This document shows positions 28,050-37,282 of a DNA stretch of 64,000 bases, one piece after another (within the stretch, counting starts at the first letter, position 1; each line of letters opens with the position of its first letter). The translations under genes were made by a program, and so were the position numbers. Location: positions 21,265-85,264 of the forward strand of contig JADHOL010000008.1 of assembly GCA_016779005.1 (NCBI GenBank), given 5' to 3'. The notes below the pieces were generated by a model. It searched no databases and was not told the DNA's origin. It was given only the letters and a program-made list of their open reading frames with translations. Source of the DNA: Alphaproteobacteria bacterium (GTDB lineage: Bacteria; Pseudomonadota; Alphaproteobacteria; Puniceispirillales; Puniceispirillaceae).

Positions 28050-29621
28050 ATGAGCTCGCCTAGGAATTCAGCAAATTCAATAATGCGTGGGTTTAAGCAA
28101 GTTGGGTTTTTTACAGGGATCAGCCGCATTCTAGGCCTTATAAGAGATGTGTTGTTTGCTCTAGTTCTTGGCGCTGGCGCTGCCTCAGATGCATTTCTAG
28201 TCGCCTTAAAACTCCCAAATCTGTTTCGCCGGATTACTGCGGAGGGCGCACTAACTAATGTGTTTCTGCCAGCTTATGAGAAGGAAGTAGCTGAAAAAAG
28301 CGAAAAAACAGCACTTCACCTAGTAACAGAGGTCCAAATTCTACTTGTTGTAAGTCTGTCTGCTCTGGTGGTTATCTTTGAATTAGCAATGCCGCTTATC
28401 ATACAGATTTTGGCACCTGGCTTTAAGTCTACGACAGATAGATTAGAAGCAGCTGTTTTTCTTGCAAGAATTACCATGCCCTATTTGGTTATGATATCTC
28501 TGGTTGCCCTTTGGTCAGCATTGCTAAACACGCATCGATTATTCTGGCCGGGTGCAGCGGCCCCTATATTACTTAATCTAGCGCTAATTTCGGGCGCTAT
28601 ATTTGTCGCTCTAACAGCAGGGAGCCTTACAGAGACAACCCTATTATCTCTTACTATTCCGCTGGCGATCTCTGTTGTAGTGGCAGGAATACTACAATTA
28701 TTATTGTTAAAGATAGTGCTGGTTAGATATCGGATAAATCCAATTTGGCGATGGGCAGGAATCAGTAAAGCTGGCCGGAAAATGTGGCATTCTTTTGTAC
28801 CAGCGGCGTTTAGTGCTGGAAGTGTTCAGATAAATATTTTTGTTGATATGATACTTGCATCCCTTCTGCCGGTGGGTGCAATTTCATGGCTTTATTATGG
28901 TGATAGAATAACCCAATTACCGCTTGGAATTATTGGTATCGCACTTGGAACAGCATTGCTTCCGCATCTCTCTCGCTTATATGCAAATGGCGAAAAGCTG
29001 GAAATGGGTAACGCTCTTAGTAATTCCCTTTATCTTGGTAGTTTTTTTACACTTCCTGCAACCATAGCTCTGCTATTATTATCACCGGTTATCATTTCAG
29101 GCGTGTTTGGCTATGGGGCCTTTGATGATGCAGATGTTCATGCAACAGCGTCTGCGCTTATTGCGTATGCCATTGGGTTGCCTGCTTTTGTCGCACAAAA
29201 ATTATTTCAATCTGTTTTTTATGCATCAAACAGGCCATTAATTGTTCTAAGGATAAGTCTTGCAACCGTATTTGCAAATATAATTCTCAGCATTATCTTG
29301 ATGCGGTTTTATGGTCATATTGGATTGGCATTAGGCACCTCAATTGCCATTTGGCTCGGGGTTTTGTGTCAGGCATACCTGCTTTTCAGAGAGGATTATC
29401 TCGATATAAAGAGCTTTTTAAAACTGCTACCCATTATTCTGTCCTGTGTAGGAATGGGTGTTGTTCTAAAATTGTCAGAGAGCTGGCTTATGGAATTTCA
29501 GATGTTAGATATATATATTTTAATAATTTTAGTAATTATCGGTTTAGCTGTCTATTTCAGTCTTGCCTTCTGGACTGGCTTTTTACCGTCAGGGTTGATA
29601 AAAAAAGCATCTCAAAACTAG
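28050..29621 (+). CDS. murJ: Lipid II flippase MurJ
   Basis: Integral membrane MOP-superfamily flippase that moves lipid II across the inner membrane for peptidoglycan synthesis. The 523 residues give about 13-14 hydrophobic helices; the N-terminal SRILGLIRDVLFALVLGAGAASDAF and LPNLFRRITAEGALTNVFLP stretches are the MurJ signatures. Downstream of glnD with a 2-base gap, upstream of trpS with 88 bases, the order mutS-glnD-murJ-trpS typical of alphaproteobacteria. Confidence 0.97.
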   Translation: MSSPRNSANSIMRGFKQVGFFTGISRILGLIRDVLFALVLGAGAASDAFLVALKLPNLFRRITAEGALTNVFLPAYEKEVAEKSEKTALHLVTEVQILLVVSLSALVVIFELAMPLIIQILAPGFKSTTDRLEAAVFLARITMPYLVMISLVALWSALLNTHRLFWPGAAAPILLNLALISGAIFVALTAGSLTETTLLSLTIPLAISVVVAGILQLLLLKIVLVRYRINPIWRWAGISKAGRKMWHSFVPAAFSAGSVQINIFVDMILASLLPVGAISWLYYGDRITQLPLGIIGIALGTALLPHLSRLYANGEKLEMGNALSNSLYLGSFFTLPATIALLLLSPVIISGVFGYGAFDDADVHATASALIAYAIGLPAFVAQKLFQSVFYASNRPLIVLRISLATVFANIILSIILMRFYGHIGLALGTSIAIWLGVLCQAYLLFREDYLDIKSFLKLLPIILSCVGMGVVLKLSESWLMEFQMLDIYILIILVIIGLAVYFSLAFWTGFLPSGLIKKASQN

Positions 29622-29709
29622 CAGAAATAATAATGAAACATAGTTGTGTTATCTTACAATAGGTGTATGAAACGTAACTATAAAATAGATAAGAAAATAG
29701 GATAAAGTA

Positions 29710-30735
29710 ATGTCTAATGGGCGTGTTTTTTCTGGACGTGTTTTTTCAGGTGTTCAGCCAACCGGCAACCTTCATTTAGGAAACTATCTTGGCGCTATTA
29801 AAAATTGGGTTGGCTTGCAGCATGATCATGAAACAATTTATTGTATTGTTGATTTACACGCAATAACAGTCCCGCAAGATCCTGCCGCCTTGAAAACGGC
29901 AACACATGAGGTTGCAGCATGTCTTATCGCATCAGGAATTGATGCACATAGCTCTATCTTATTTAATCAGTCGCAAGTGCCACAACATGCAGAATTAGCA
30001 TGGTTATTTAACTGTGTTGCGCGTCTTGGCTGGTTAAATAGGATGACACAGTTCAAAGAAAAAGCTGGAAAAAACAGGGAAAATGCAACAGTAGGATTAT
30101 ATGCTTATCCAACATTAATGGCAGCCGATATACTTGCCTATAAAGCAACACATGTACCTGTGGGAGATGATCAAAAGCAGCATCTTGAACTAACAAGAGA
30201 TATAGCGACCGCTTTTAATTCAATGTTTGGAGAGGATTTTTTTCCGCTACCTGAACCGATTATTCAAAAAACAGCTGCACGAATCATGAGCCTAAGAGAT
30301 GGGAGCTCTAAAATGAGCAAGTCTGATCTGTCGGACTTCACACGAATTAACCTTAATGACGAAGATGATGTGATCTCTCAGAAAATCAAAAAGGCGAAGA
30401 CCGATCCAGAACCTCTGCCAGATACATTAGATGCTCTTGAACACAGACCAGAAGCAAGAAATCTTGTGGGTATTTATGCAGCGTTAACAGATCAATCTGA
30501 AGCAGAGGTATTGTTAGAATTTTCTGGAGAGGGTTTTGGAAAATTCAAGCCATTACTTGCTGATTGCCTAATTAATACAATTTCACCTATTAGAGATGAG
30601 ATGAATAAGCTTTTGGCTGATACATCAGAGCTAGATCGCATCTTAATTGAAGGAAGTATAAAAGCACAGGCCATTTCAGAATCTATAGTGTCTGCATGTA
30701 AAGGGATTATGGGATTCGTCCATTCTGGCAAATAG
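29710..30735 (+). CDS. trpS: Tryptophanyl-tRNA synthetase
   Basis: Class I aminoacyl-tRNA synthetase charging tRNA-Trp. The 341-residue protein has the HIGH-type motif in [10 protein letters not shown] (residues 17-26) and KMSKS at 201-205. The N-terminus reads [15 protein letters not shown]: a 15-bp in-frame duplication doubles the RVFSG strand that normally occurs once right before VQPTG. The second copy is in the normal place, so activity should survive, with five extra residues in front. Confidence 0.97.
   Translation: MSNGRVFSGRVFSGVQPTGNLHLGNYLGAIKNWVGLQHDHETIYCIVDLHAITVPQDPAALKTATHEVAACLIASGIDAHSSILFNQSQVPQHAELAWLFNCVARLGWLNRMTQFKEKAGKNRENATVGLYAYPTLMAADILAYKATHVPVGDDQKQHLELTRDIATAFNSMFGEDFFPLPEPIIQKTAARIMSLRDGSSKMSKSDLSDFTRINLNDEDDVISQKIKKAKTDPEPLPDTLDALEHRPEARNLVGIYAALTDQSEAEVLLEFSGEGFGKFKPLLADCLINTISPIRDEMNKLLADTSELDRILIEGSIKAQAISESIVSACKGIMGFVHSGK
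29722..29751 (+). repeat. 15-bp in-frame duplication at the start of trpS
   Basis: The 15-base unit starting CGTGTTTTTTC occurs at 29722-29736 and 29737-29751 with three differences at the 3' end of the unit. It encodes RVFSG twice. Part of the same class of short duplications seen elsewhere in this window. Confidence 0.88.
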
Positions 30736-30837
30736 AACGTATCAGTAATATGTTGGTACTTTTCAAGGTTGCGTTTAGTTGATACACTATAACAAAGCTG
30801 TCATTTCTAATTTGATGGCGAGGAGAAATGAATAACC

Positions 30838-31392
30838 ATGTTTATACAAACAGAAGAAACGCCAAATCCAGCAGCGTTAAAGTTTATTCCTGGTGTTGAT
30901 GTAATGGGAACCGGAAATGCTGAGTTTAATTCACCAGAAGAATCCAAGAACGCACCGCTAGCAAGACGGCTGTTTCAGATTGATGGTGTTCAATCAGTAT
31001 TTTTAGGGGTAGATTTTATTGCTGTTACAAAAATAGAATCACTTGAATGGTTCTCACTAAAACCAGCCATTCTGGCTGGCATTATGGAACATTATGCATC
31101 TGGCCTGCCTGTCATCGAGATATTCAATGAAACGGTACCCTCCTCATCTGAAGAGGATAGTGAGACAGTACAGCAGATTAAACATCTAATCGATACTAGG
31201 GTTCGCCCAGCAGTTGCAATGGATGGCGGTGATATTATTTTCTCATCTTATGAAGATGGGGTTGTAACCTTGCAAATGCGTGGAGCCTGTCAGGGATGTC
31301 CAAGTAGTGCCGCGACTTTAAAAATGGGAATTGAGAATATGCTTCGTCATTACATTCCCGAAGTCAAAGAAGTAAGGCCAGCTGCGACCTAA
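30838..31392 (+). CDS. NfuA/NifU-like iron-sulfur cluster carrier
   Basis: Iron-sulfur scaffold/carrier of 184 residues: an N-terminal Nfu domain (FIQTEETPNPAALKFIPG at the start, the usual alphaproteobacterial Nfu opening) and a C-terminal NifU domain with the cluster-binding CxxC at C151 and C154 (GACQGCPSS). It would pass clusters to client enzymes such as MiaB or HemW in this window. It follows trpS, as in many alphaproteobacteria, where a universal stress gene often lies in between; none is here. Confidence 0.94.
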   Translation: MFIQTEETPNPAALKFIPGVDVMGTGNAEFNSPEESKNAPLARRLFQIDGVQSVFLGVDFIAVTKIESLEWFSLKPAILAGIMEHYASGLPVIEIFNETVPSSSEEDSETVQQIKHLIDTRVRPAVAMDGGDIIFSSYEDGVVTLQMRGACQGCPSSAATLKMGIENMLRHYIPEVKEVRPAAT

Positions 31393-31426
31393 TTCTTAGA
31401 TAGCATGATTGCGGGGATAAATTGAA

Positions 31427-32392
31427 ATGATACGGTTCTTTCAACCCAGTATTTTAGGAGCTCTTCTATTAGCTGTGTTTGCAGGACTATTAATGCCCCT
31501 TTATTTTGAAAAGCCCCGTTTTTCTGTTAAACAAATACAAACACAACCTCAACCGCAGCAGCAAGAAGATTCAGCTCGTTCTGTTTATGATTACAAACTG
31601 GCTAATCCAGATTCGAATAAATTTAGCGAAGATTGGTTTGAGCTCGTTTCAAATGATACCGTTTTAGAATTTCTTCCATCAGGTTTTCAGAAATTTAGGT
31701 TCGGAACATCTGGCCTTTTGGAGGTTCCAAACCTGTTTGTACCTATTGTTCCTCGGGGACTAGATACCCTACCCGTTGGAGATAAAAAAGCAATTTTCAT
31801 TAGGTTTATGTTGCCCTTGATTCTAAATGCTAATCAAGAAATCTGGGAGCAAAGAAAAATTCTTGAAGTAGCGAAAAATACAGCCGATTACCAAACGATA
31901 ATAAATATCGCAAAGATGTATAAAATTAATACAGATGCGCTGAATAGTGATGCATTAGTAAGGTTAGCGAATGAGCGCGTTCTTCCTGTTCCAACTTCGC
32001 TTGCTCTGGCCCAAGCTGCGATTGAGTCTGGATGGGGAACATCTCGTTTTAGTATTCAAGGTAACGCCTTGTTCGGACAATGGTCTTGGTCACCTGGATC
32101 TGGTCTAAAACCCTTAGAAGCCTCAAACAGTCAAGCCGTAGTTCGCAGCTTCCCCGACCTTCAAGGCTCGGTTACAGCATATATGAAGAATCTTAATACC
32201 CATCTTGCTTATCAGGAGTTCAGAGAACTTCGAAATTCATATGTTTCTGATGGAAAATGGCCAGACGGATTAGATTTAGCATCTGCTATGCACCCTTATG
32301 CGGAAATAGCGGATCATTATGTAGATTCCATCAAAAACATAATAATGCAGAATAATTTAGGGCGTTTTGATTATAGTGAATTGGTTAATTAA
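31427..32392 (+). CDS. Membrane-anchored glucosaminidase (Bax/FlgJ-like peptidoglycan hydrolase)
   Basis: Predicted periplasmic N-acetylglucosaminidase of 321 residues. One N-terminal hydrophobic helix (about 8-26) acts as signal anchor. A Gln-rich stretch (36-47) follows. The glucosaminidase domain spans about 150-315 with the likely catalytic Glu200 in LAQAAIESGWGTSRF and the NALFGQWSW motif right after; FPDLQGSVTAYMKNLNTH is typical of the Bax branch. It is convergent with the deacetylase, overlapping by 8 bases. Both act on cell-wall glycans, so a linked role is possible. Confidence 0.88.
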   Translation: MIRFFQPSILGALLLAVFAGLLMPLYFEKPRFSVKQIQTQPQPQQQEDSARSVYDYKLANPDSNKFSEDWFELVSNDTVLEFLPSGFQKFRFGTSGLLEVPNLFVPIVPRGLDTLPVGDKKAIFIRFMLPLILNANQEIWEQRKILEVAKNTADYQTIINIAKMYKINTDALNSDALVRLANERVLPVPTSLALAQAAIESGWGTSRFSIQGNALFGQWSWSPGSGLKPLEASNSQAVVRSFPDLQGSVTAYMKNLNTHLAYQEFRELRNSYVSDGKWPDGLDLASAMHPYAEIADHYVDSIKNIIMQNNLGRFDYSELVN

Positions 32393-33434
32393 CGAGAAAC
32401 TGTCTGCCAAACCAGCGCCAACGTCCATTGTCTGCTGGCATAGTACAATTTATACGTGACCTTGGGCCTTTCATTGCCCCTGGAAGCCGTATCTCAGCTC
32501 TGGGACCCAATACTTCAACAGTTAGCTTACCATATTCGCCTGAAAAGCATCTAAGCTGGCTGATAGGCATGAGGGATTGATCTACCGTAAAACCGTATGA
32601 GGGAGGGTTTTCACTTAAAACCATATCTTGAGGGGTTATATCTGTTACTCTTAGCGGTTTGCCATCAAGAGCAAGTTTAAGTCTATCAATCGAGCCATAA
32701 TTCTCATTAAAGGCAAATCTGGGTAACTCAAACATAGCATCACTCGCAAATAAAACGCCAGAGTTCTGGCCAAACGCAGCAATGAACCCGGCATCCTTGA
32801 CAGCTTTTATAACATCTAGTGAATATTCCCCATACGGGTATGCAAATAGCTGTGGATATTGGCCTATTTCCTCTAGAAACCGGTTATTGGAAAGCGTGAG
32901 TTCCTGCTCCACCTTGATAGGAGATAATCGATGCATATGAGGATGTGATTTCGTTTGAGAGCCTATGGTCACGCCATTTTCAAGCAATTCGCGTATTTGA
33001 TCCCAGCTCATATAGTTTCTCAGATTATTATCAACAGGATCGGTTGCAACAAAAATCGTAAATGGAAAGCCATATTTCTTTAATCTGGGCCATGCTTGTG
33101 TATAGACAGACAGATATGCATCATCAACGGTAATGGCTACTGTTTTATCCTTAACCACACCGCCAGACTGAAGCGTTTCAATAATATCTATTAAGGGAGC
33201 GACCGTGTAGTCACCTTGCGCAATAAATTCAAGGTGGGATTCAAATTGTTCGATTGAAACATTTGTAGTTGGATATCGACTCTCGCCAAATCGATGATAC
33301 ATAATCACAGTTGCATAATCTTGCTTCTCAGATGCACCTGCCTGACTAAAGGCAGGCGTGATAATAGCGGTATTAAATAGTCCAAGAGACGTTACAACAC
33401 ACGAAATTAGGATAAATAAGCGATAAATATACAT
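32385..33434 (-). CDS. Secreted polysaccharide deacetylase-like protein (NodB fold)
   Basis: Putative exported carbohydrate deacetylase of 349 residues with a signal peptide cleaved near AFSQA (residues 28-32). The NodB-type core begins TVIMYHRFGES (42-52). Motif 1 is TVDDAY with Asp104-Asp105. Motif 2, normally H-S/T-x-x-H, is here Q160-T-K-S-H164, so the first zinc-ligand His is replaced by Gln. Motif 3 is AYPYGEY (198-204). A beta-rich C-terminal domain of about 90 residues follows. With one ligand changed it may bind metal differently or be inactive. Divergent from tsaB across 110 bases. Confidence 0.84.
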   Translation of the reverse strand: MYIYRLFILISCVVTSLGLFNTAIITPAFSQAGASEKQDYATVIMYHRFGESRYPTTNVSIEQFESHLEFIAQGDYTVAPLIDIIETLQSGGVVKDKTVAITVDDAYLSVYTQAWPRLKKYGFPFTIFVATDPVDNNLRNYMSWDQIRELLENGVTIGSQTKSHPHMHRLSPIKVEQELTLSNNRFLEEIGQYPQLFAYPYGEYSLDVIKAVKDAGFIAAFGQNSGVLFASDAMFELPRFAFNENYGSIDRLKLALDGKPLRVTDITPQDMVLSENPPSYGFTVDQSLMPISQLRCFSGEYGKLTVEVLGPRAEIRLPGAMKGPRSRINCTMPADNGRWRWFGRQFLVN

Positions 33435-33544
33435 AAGACACGCAGTTTCTTTTAAAATTCTTTTTGCTTTATATCATAATTTATTGGCATAAAAACCCTT
33501 CATCGTAACTGATTGATAAACAGATAGATAAGTGAGACAAAAAA

Positions 33545-34258
33545 ATGATTTTACTTGCCCTTGAATCATCAGCTGATTCGAGCTCCGTTGCTATTTGGCA
33601 GGATGCAAAAATATTGGCTCACCAATTTGTTGAAGCAAAATATGGCCATGCTGAGAGAATAGTAATGCAGGCAGAGGCTGTTTTACGCCAAGCAAAAATT
33701 AAAATAAGCGATATAGATTATTTTATAGGTGGAAGAGGCCCAGGCTCTTTTACTGGCATTCGAACCTGCCTGGCTGCAGTTATTGGTTTTAGCATTGTAG
33801 CAGATACACCATGCTTTGGAATTAATGGATTATCTGCTCTTGGCTTTGCTTGTTCTACGAGTCTTAAGAACACTGATATCCAGAATGAAAAATTAGTTGT
33901 TTTAGCAATTTCTGATACCAGAAGAGGCTCCTTTTATTGTCAGGAGTTTAAAGCTGAAAACCTGATCCCAAGTGATATAGAAGATTTAACGCTGCCAAAA
34001 TTATATGAAAAAATTAAGGCATTGGCAAAATCTGGTTTTTTAGTAAGAATCTGCGGCGCCCTCTCAGAAGACATCCTTAAATGTGATGATACTTTAGAGA
34101 AACCAGAGCTAGTCCATTATTATCGTTATAGTCTTGCTGCCACGGATATAGCTCATTATGCGGCTTGGCAGATAGAAAATGGCAGAGAATTATCGCCTGC
34201 AACCCCCTTATATTTAGCGCCACCAAACATAAACCAACCTAAAAAACCATTGAGCTGA
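33545..34258 (+). CDS. tsaB: tRNA threonylcarbamoyladenosine biosynthesis protein TsaB
   Basis: Dimerization partner of TsaD in making t6A37 of ANN-decoding tRNAs. The 237-residue actin-like protein starts ILLALESSADSSSVA and has GRGPGSFTG at residues 63-71. The stop codon TGA (34256-34258) lies inside the first of three 12-bp tandem copies. The rimI-like gene follows 49 bases on, the common tsaB-rimI pair. Confidence 0.95.
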   Translation: MILLALESSADSSSVAIWQDAKILAHQFVEAKYGHAERIVMQAEAVLRQAKIKISDIDYFIGGRGPGSFTGIRTCLAAVIGFSIVADTPCFGINGLSALGFACSTSLKNTDIQNEKLVVLAISDTRRGSFYCQEFKAENLIPSDIEDLTLPKLYEKIKALAKSGFLVRICGALSEDILKCDDTLEKPELVHYYRYSLAATDIAHYAAWQIENGRELSPATPLYLAPPNINQPKKPLS

Positions 34259-34284
34259 CAATTGAGCTGACAATTGAGCTGACA
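34249..34284 (+). repeat. 12-bp tandem repeat, three perfect copies, over the tsaB stop
   Basis: ATTGAGCTGACA occurs three times at 34249, 34261 and 34273 with no mismatch. The first copy contains the tsaB stop codon, the others lie in the tsaB-rimI gap. Confidence 0.97.
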
Positions 34285-34307
34285 ATAACACAGGAGACAT
34301 CAGCGAT

Positions 34308-34757
34308 ATGGTAGAGTTTGAGACAATAAGCACACAAAACAAGCAGTCAGTTTTAGGTATTTATGAGAAAATTTATCTGGGCGATTGTGATTTAAAGGCG
34401 CTTTCAGATATGATGGATAAGCCGCCTCATATTGGGTTTTGTGGATATAGCGATAATCAGCTAGTTGGGTTTATATCTGCTAATCATGTTGTAGATGAAT
34501 TAGATATTATTGAGCTTGGCGTAATAAGTGAATTTCGAAGGCGGGGCATCGCACATAAATTCCTGACATATCTTCAACATTATTGCGTTAACCAAAATAT
34601 AAAAAAAATTTTTCTTGAAGTTGCTGAAAATAATGCAGCAGCTATTGGTCTGTATGAAAAGACAGGGTTTAGTAAAATAGGTATTCGAAAAAATTACTAT
34701 TCACGCAAGGGCACTTTAATAGATGGCTTAGCATATTGTTGGAATTCAATGCGTTAA
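34308..34757 (+). CDS. rimI: Ribosomal protein alanine N-acetyltransferase-like protein (RimI family)
   Basis: GNAT acetyltransferase of 149 residues, placed beside tsaB as RimI usually is; RimI acetylates the N-terminal Ala of ribosomal protein S18. The acetyl-CoA loop is in the RRRGIA stretch, residues 77-82 (ISEFRRRGIAHKFL), and the C-terminal GNAT motif is EVAENNAAAIGLYEKTGF. Substrate is assigned by neighbourhood, not by sequence alone. A GGAG ribosome site precedes the ATG. Confidence 0.88.
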   Translation: MVEFETISTQNKQSVLGIYEKIYLGDCDLKALSDMMDKPPHIGFCGYSDNQLVGFISANHVVDELDIIELGVISEFRRRGIAHKFLTYLQHYCVNQNIKKIFLEVAENNAAAIGLYEKTGFSKIGIRKNYYSRKGTLIDGLAYCWNSMR

Positions 34758-34852
34758 AAAACCACATCACTATTTCAACTTGCACTGTTTTGCAACTTGA
34801 CGTATTCACCCATTAAAAGTCTTATAATTGCTATGATATTGATTGTGTATTT

Positions 34853-36205
34853 ATGAAAAACCTATTTGTGAAAACTTATGGCTGCCAGATGAACGTCTAT
34901 GACTCTGACAGGATGAAGGATTCGCTTGCGCCTCTTGGGTATCAGGAAAATCCAGATCTGCAAGATGCGGATATGATTGTGATTAATACATGCCATATTA
35001 GGGAAAAAGCATCTGAGAAGGTATTTTCAGAGCTTGGTCGTCTTCGAAAAGTTAAACAACGCGCTGCTGAAGAACAAAACCGTGAGGTTAAGATAGTAGT
35101 TGCTGGATGTGTGGCGCAAGCTGAAGGAGAGGAAATCACAAAGCGCGCCCCTTGGGTTGATATTGTGGTTGGCCCCCAAACCTACCACCGACTGCCAGAT
35201 TTAGTTGCTAAGCTTGATCCTGTTCAAAGAACGCACTTAATTGATACGGAATTTCCGCCAGAAGTGAAATTTGATTTTCTGCCAGAAAAATTGGGGAAGC
35301 GTGGCCCTGCTACGTTTTTATCTGTTCAAGAGGGATGTGATAAGTTCTGTAGCTTTTGTGTGGTTCCATATACGCGTGGCGCTGAATTTTCACGCTCTGC
35401 TGAGACAGTTATAGAAGAAGCAAAAAAATTAATTTCAAATGGCACAAGAGAGCTAACGCTACTTGGCCAAAATGTTAATGCATGGCACGGCAGTGGAGGG
35501 GATGGCAAAGAATGGGGATTAGGCAGATTAATCTATGCCTTAGCAGAATTGCCAAATCTAGAGCGAATTCGCTACACCACCTCTCACCCATTAGATATGG
35601 ATGATGAGTTAATAAGAGCTCATGCAGAAGTAGATAAGCTAATGCCTTATCTGCATTTACCAGTTCAATCTGGCTCTGATAAAATACTTCAAGCTATGAA
35701 TAGGCGGCATACAGCAGCCCAGTATCTTACCATAATTGACCGCCTGCGCTCTGCACGAGACGATATAGCGATGTCTGGTGATTTTATAGTTGGCTTCCCA
35801 GGCGAAACAGATAAGGATTTTGCAGACACGCTTAGTCTGATTGATAAAGTTGGGTATGCATCGGCCTATTCTTTTAAATATAGCATCCGCCCTGGAACCC
35901 CTGCGGCTGGTAAGATAGAACAGGTATCAGAAGAAATTAAATCAGAACGACTAACATCACTTCAGCAATTACTGGATTCTCAGCAATTTGCTTTTAACAA
36001 AACTTGTGAGAATACTGTTTTTGACGTTCTGGTTGAACAAAAAGCAGGACGAGAAGGCCAGTTAAATGCCAGAACGCCTTATATGCAGTCTGTTTATTTC
36101 GAAGGACCAGACAGCCTAATAGGTAAAATTGTTCAAGTTAAAGTTTCAGAGGCCAGACAAAATTCATTGTCTGCAGATATTATTCGTGAAAAAGAGGCTA
36201 TATAA
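34853..36205 (+). CDS. miaB: tRNA-2-methylthio-N6-dimethylallyladenosine synthase MiaB
   Basis: Radical SAM methylthiotransferase modifying i6A37 of tRNAs. The 450-residue protein has the N-terminal UPF0004 domain with the auxiliary cluster cysteines (first in KTYGCQMNVYDS), the radical SAM motif CDKFCSFC in EGCDKFCSFCVVPYTRG and a C-terminal TRAM domain. The stop abuts the phoH start. The 95-base gap in front contains TTGACG at 34797 and TATAAT at 34823, but their 20-base spacing is too long for a good promoter. Confidence 0.98.
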   Translation: MKNLFVKTYGCQMNVYDSDRMKDSLAPLGYQENPDLQDADMIVINTCHIREKASEKVFSELGRLRKVKQRAAEEQNREVKIVVAGCVAQAEGEEITKRAPWVDIVVGPQTYHRLPDLVAKLDPVQRTHLIDTEFPPEVKFDFLPEKLGKRGPATFLSVQEGCDKFCSFCVVPYTRGAEFSRSAETVIEEAKKLISNGTRELTLLGQNVNAWHGSGGDGKEWGLGRLIYALAELPNLERIRYTTSHPLDMDDELIRAHAEVDKLMPYLHLPVQSGSDKILQAMNRRHTAAQYLTIIDRLRSARDDIAMSGDFIVGFPGETDKDFADTLSLIDKVGYASAYSFKYSIRPGTPAAGKIEQVSEEIKSERLTSLQQLLDSQQFAFNKTCENTVFDVLVEQKAGREGQLNARTPYMQSVYFEGPDSLIGKIVQVKVSEARQNSLSADIIREKEAI

Positions 36206-37180
36206 TTGGCTAATGTGGAAGAAAAATCTTTAAGATTATCCTTTGATGATAATGATATTTTACTATTGGTGTGCGGACAACATAATGTCAATCTTGCGAA
36301 AATTGAAAAAACATTAAATGTGAGCATTGATAGTTTTGGAAATGAATTGAGAATCAAGGGCGTATCTGAGCAAACTAAGCTTGCAGGAGATGTTGTCCAG
36401 CGATTTTTCAAGCAATTATCATCAGATCCTGATCCTAAATCCGCCGCTGGTGGCCCTCTTATTGATGATATATTGCGGTTGGTTGAATATGGTCATGATT
36501 TATCAAAACCAGTAACAAGCGCGCAGATTTTTGCATCAACATGGCGGAAGAAAATATTTGCGCGAACACAAGGTCAATCCGAATATTTCAATTTGATGCG
36601 AGAAAGTGAGGTCGTTTTTGGACTTGGCCCTGCTGGCACTGGAAAAACATATATGGCGGTTGCAATGGCCGTTGATTATTTAAAAAGTAAGAAGGTTGAG
36701 AAGTTAATTCTGTCAAGACCTGCTGTGGAAGCCGGAGAGAGATTAGGCTTCTTGCCAGGTGATATGAAAGAGAAAGTCGACCCCTATCTCAGACCTCTTT
36801 ATGATGCCCTTTATGATATGATGCCTGCAGATAAGGTAGAGAGAATGCTTGGTAATGGTGAGATTGAAATAGCACCACTTGCATTTATGAGGGGGCGCAC
36901 ATTAAGTAATGCATTTGTGATAATTGACGAAGCACAAAACACAACATCTGTGCAGATGAAAATGGTGCTAACACGTCTTGGTCAGGATTCAAGAATGGTA
37001 ATAACAGGGGATCTGTCACAAGTTGATTTACCCTCTAATCAGCTATCTGGTCTGGCGGATGCAACCGCAAGGCTAAGAGATATTGAGGGTGTTGGAATTT
37101 ATCGATTAACAGGTCAGGATGTGGTAAGACACCCGGTAGTGGCACGAATATTAAAAGCCTATGATACAGAGCAATCATAA
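36206..37180 (+). CDS. phoH: PhoH-like ATPase
   Basis: Cytoplasmic ATPase of the PhoH/YbeZ family, often linked to rRNA maturation with YbeY. It has 324 residues, an N-terminal KH-like region, Walker A GPAGTGKT at 141-148 and Walker B FVIIDEAQNTT (near 235-245). The start is TTG at 36206, directly after the miaB stop; a GTG three codons on (36215) is an alternative. It is followed after 102 bases by ybeY, the standard pair. Confidence 0.94.
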   Translation: MANVEEKSLRLSFDDNDILLLVCGQHNVNLAKIEKTLNVSIDSFGNELRIKGVSEQTKLAGDVVQRFFKQLSSDPDPKSAAGGPLIDDILRLVEYGHDLSKPVTSAQIFASTWRKKIFARTQGQSEYFNLMRESEVVFGLGPAGTGKTYMAVAMAVDYLKSKKVEKLILSRPAVEAGERLGFLPGDMKEKVDPYLRPLYDALYDMMPADKVERMLGNGEIEIAPLAFMRGRTLSNAFVIIDEAQNTTSVQMKMVLTRLGQDSRMVITGDLSQVDLPSNQLSGLADATARLRDIEGVGIYRLTGQDVVRHPVVARILKAYDTEQS

Positions 37181-37282
37181 GTATCATCTGCGATTGATTT
37201 TTAACTAATCATGTAATTTTCTGGACAAACCCTGTTTTTTTATAGCATCCTGTTACTGTTATTTAATTTTATTAGAAATAAG

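Noticed and set aside
34797..34828. Sigma-70 promoter for miaB
   Set aside because: TTGACG and TATAAT are 20 bases apart, outside the usual 16-18.
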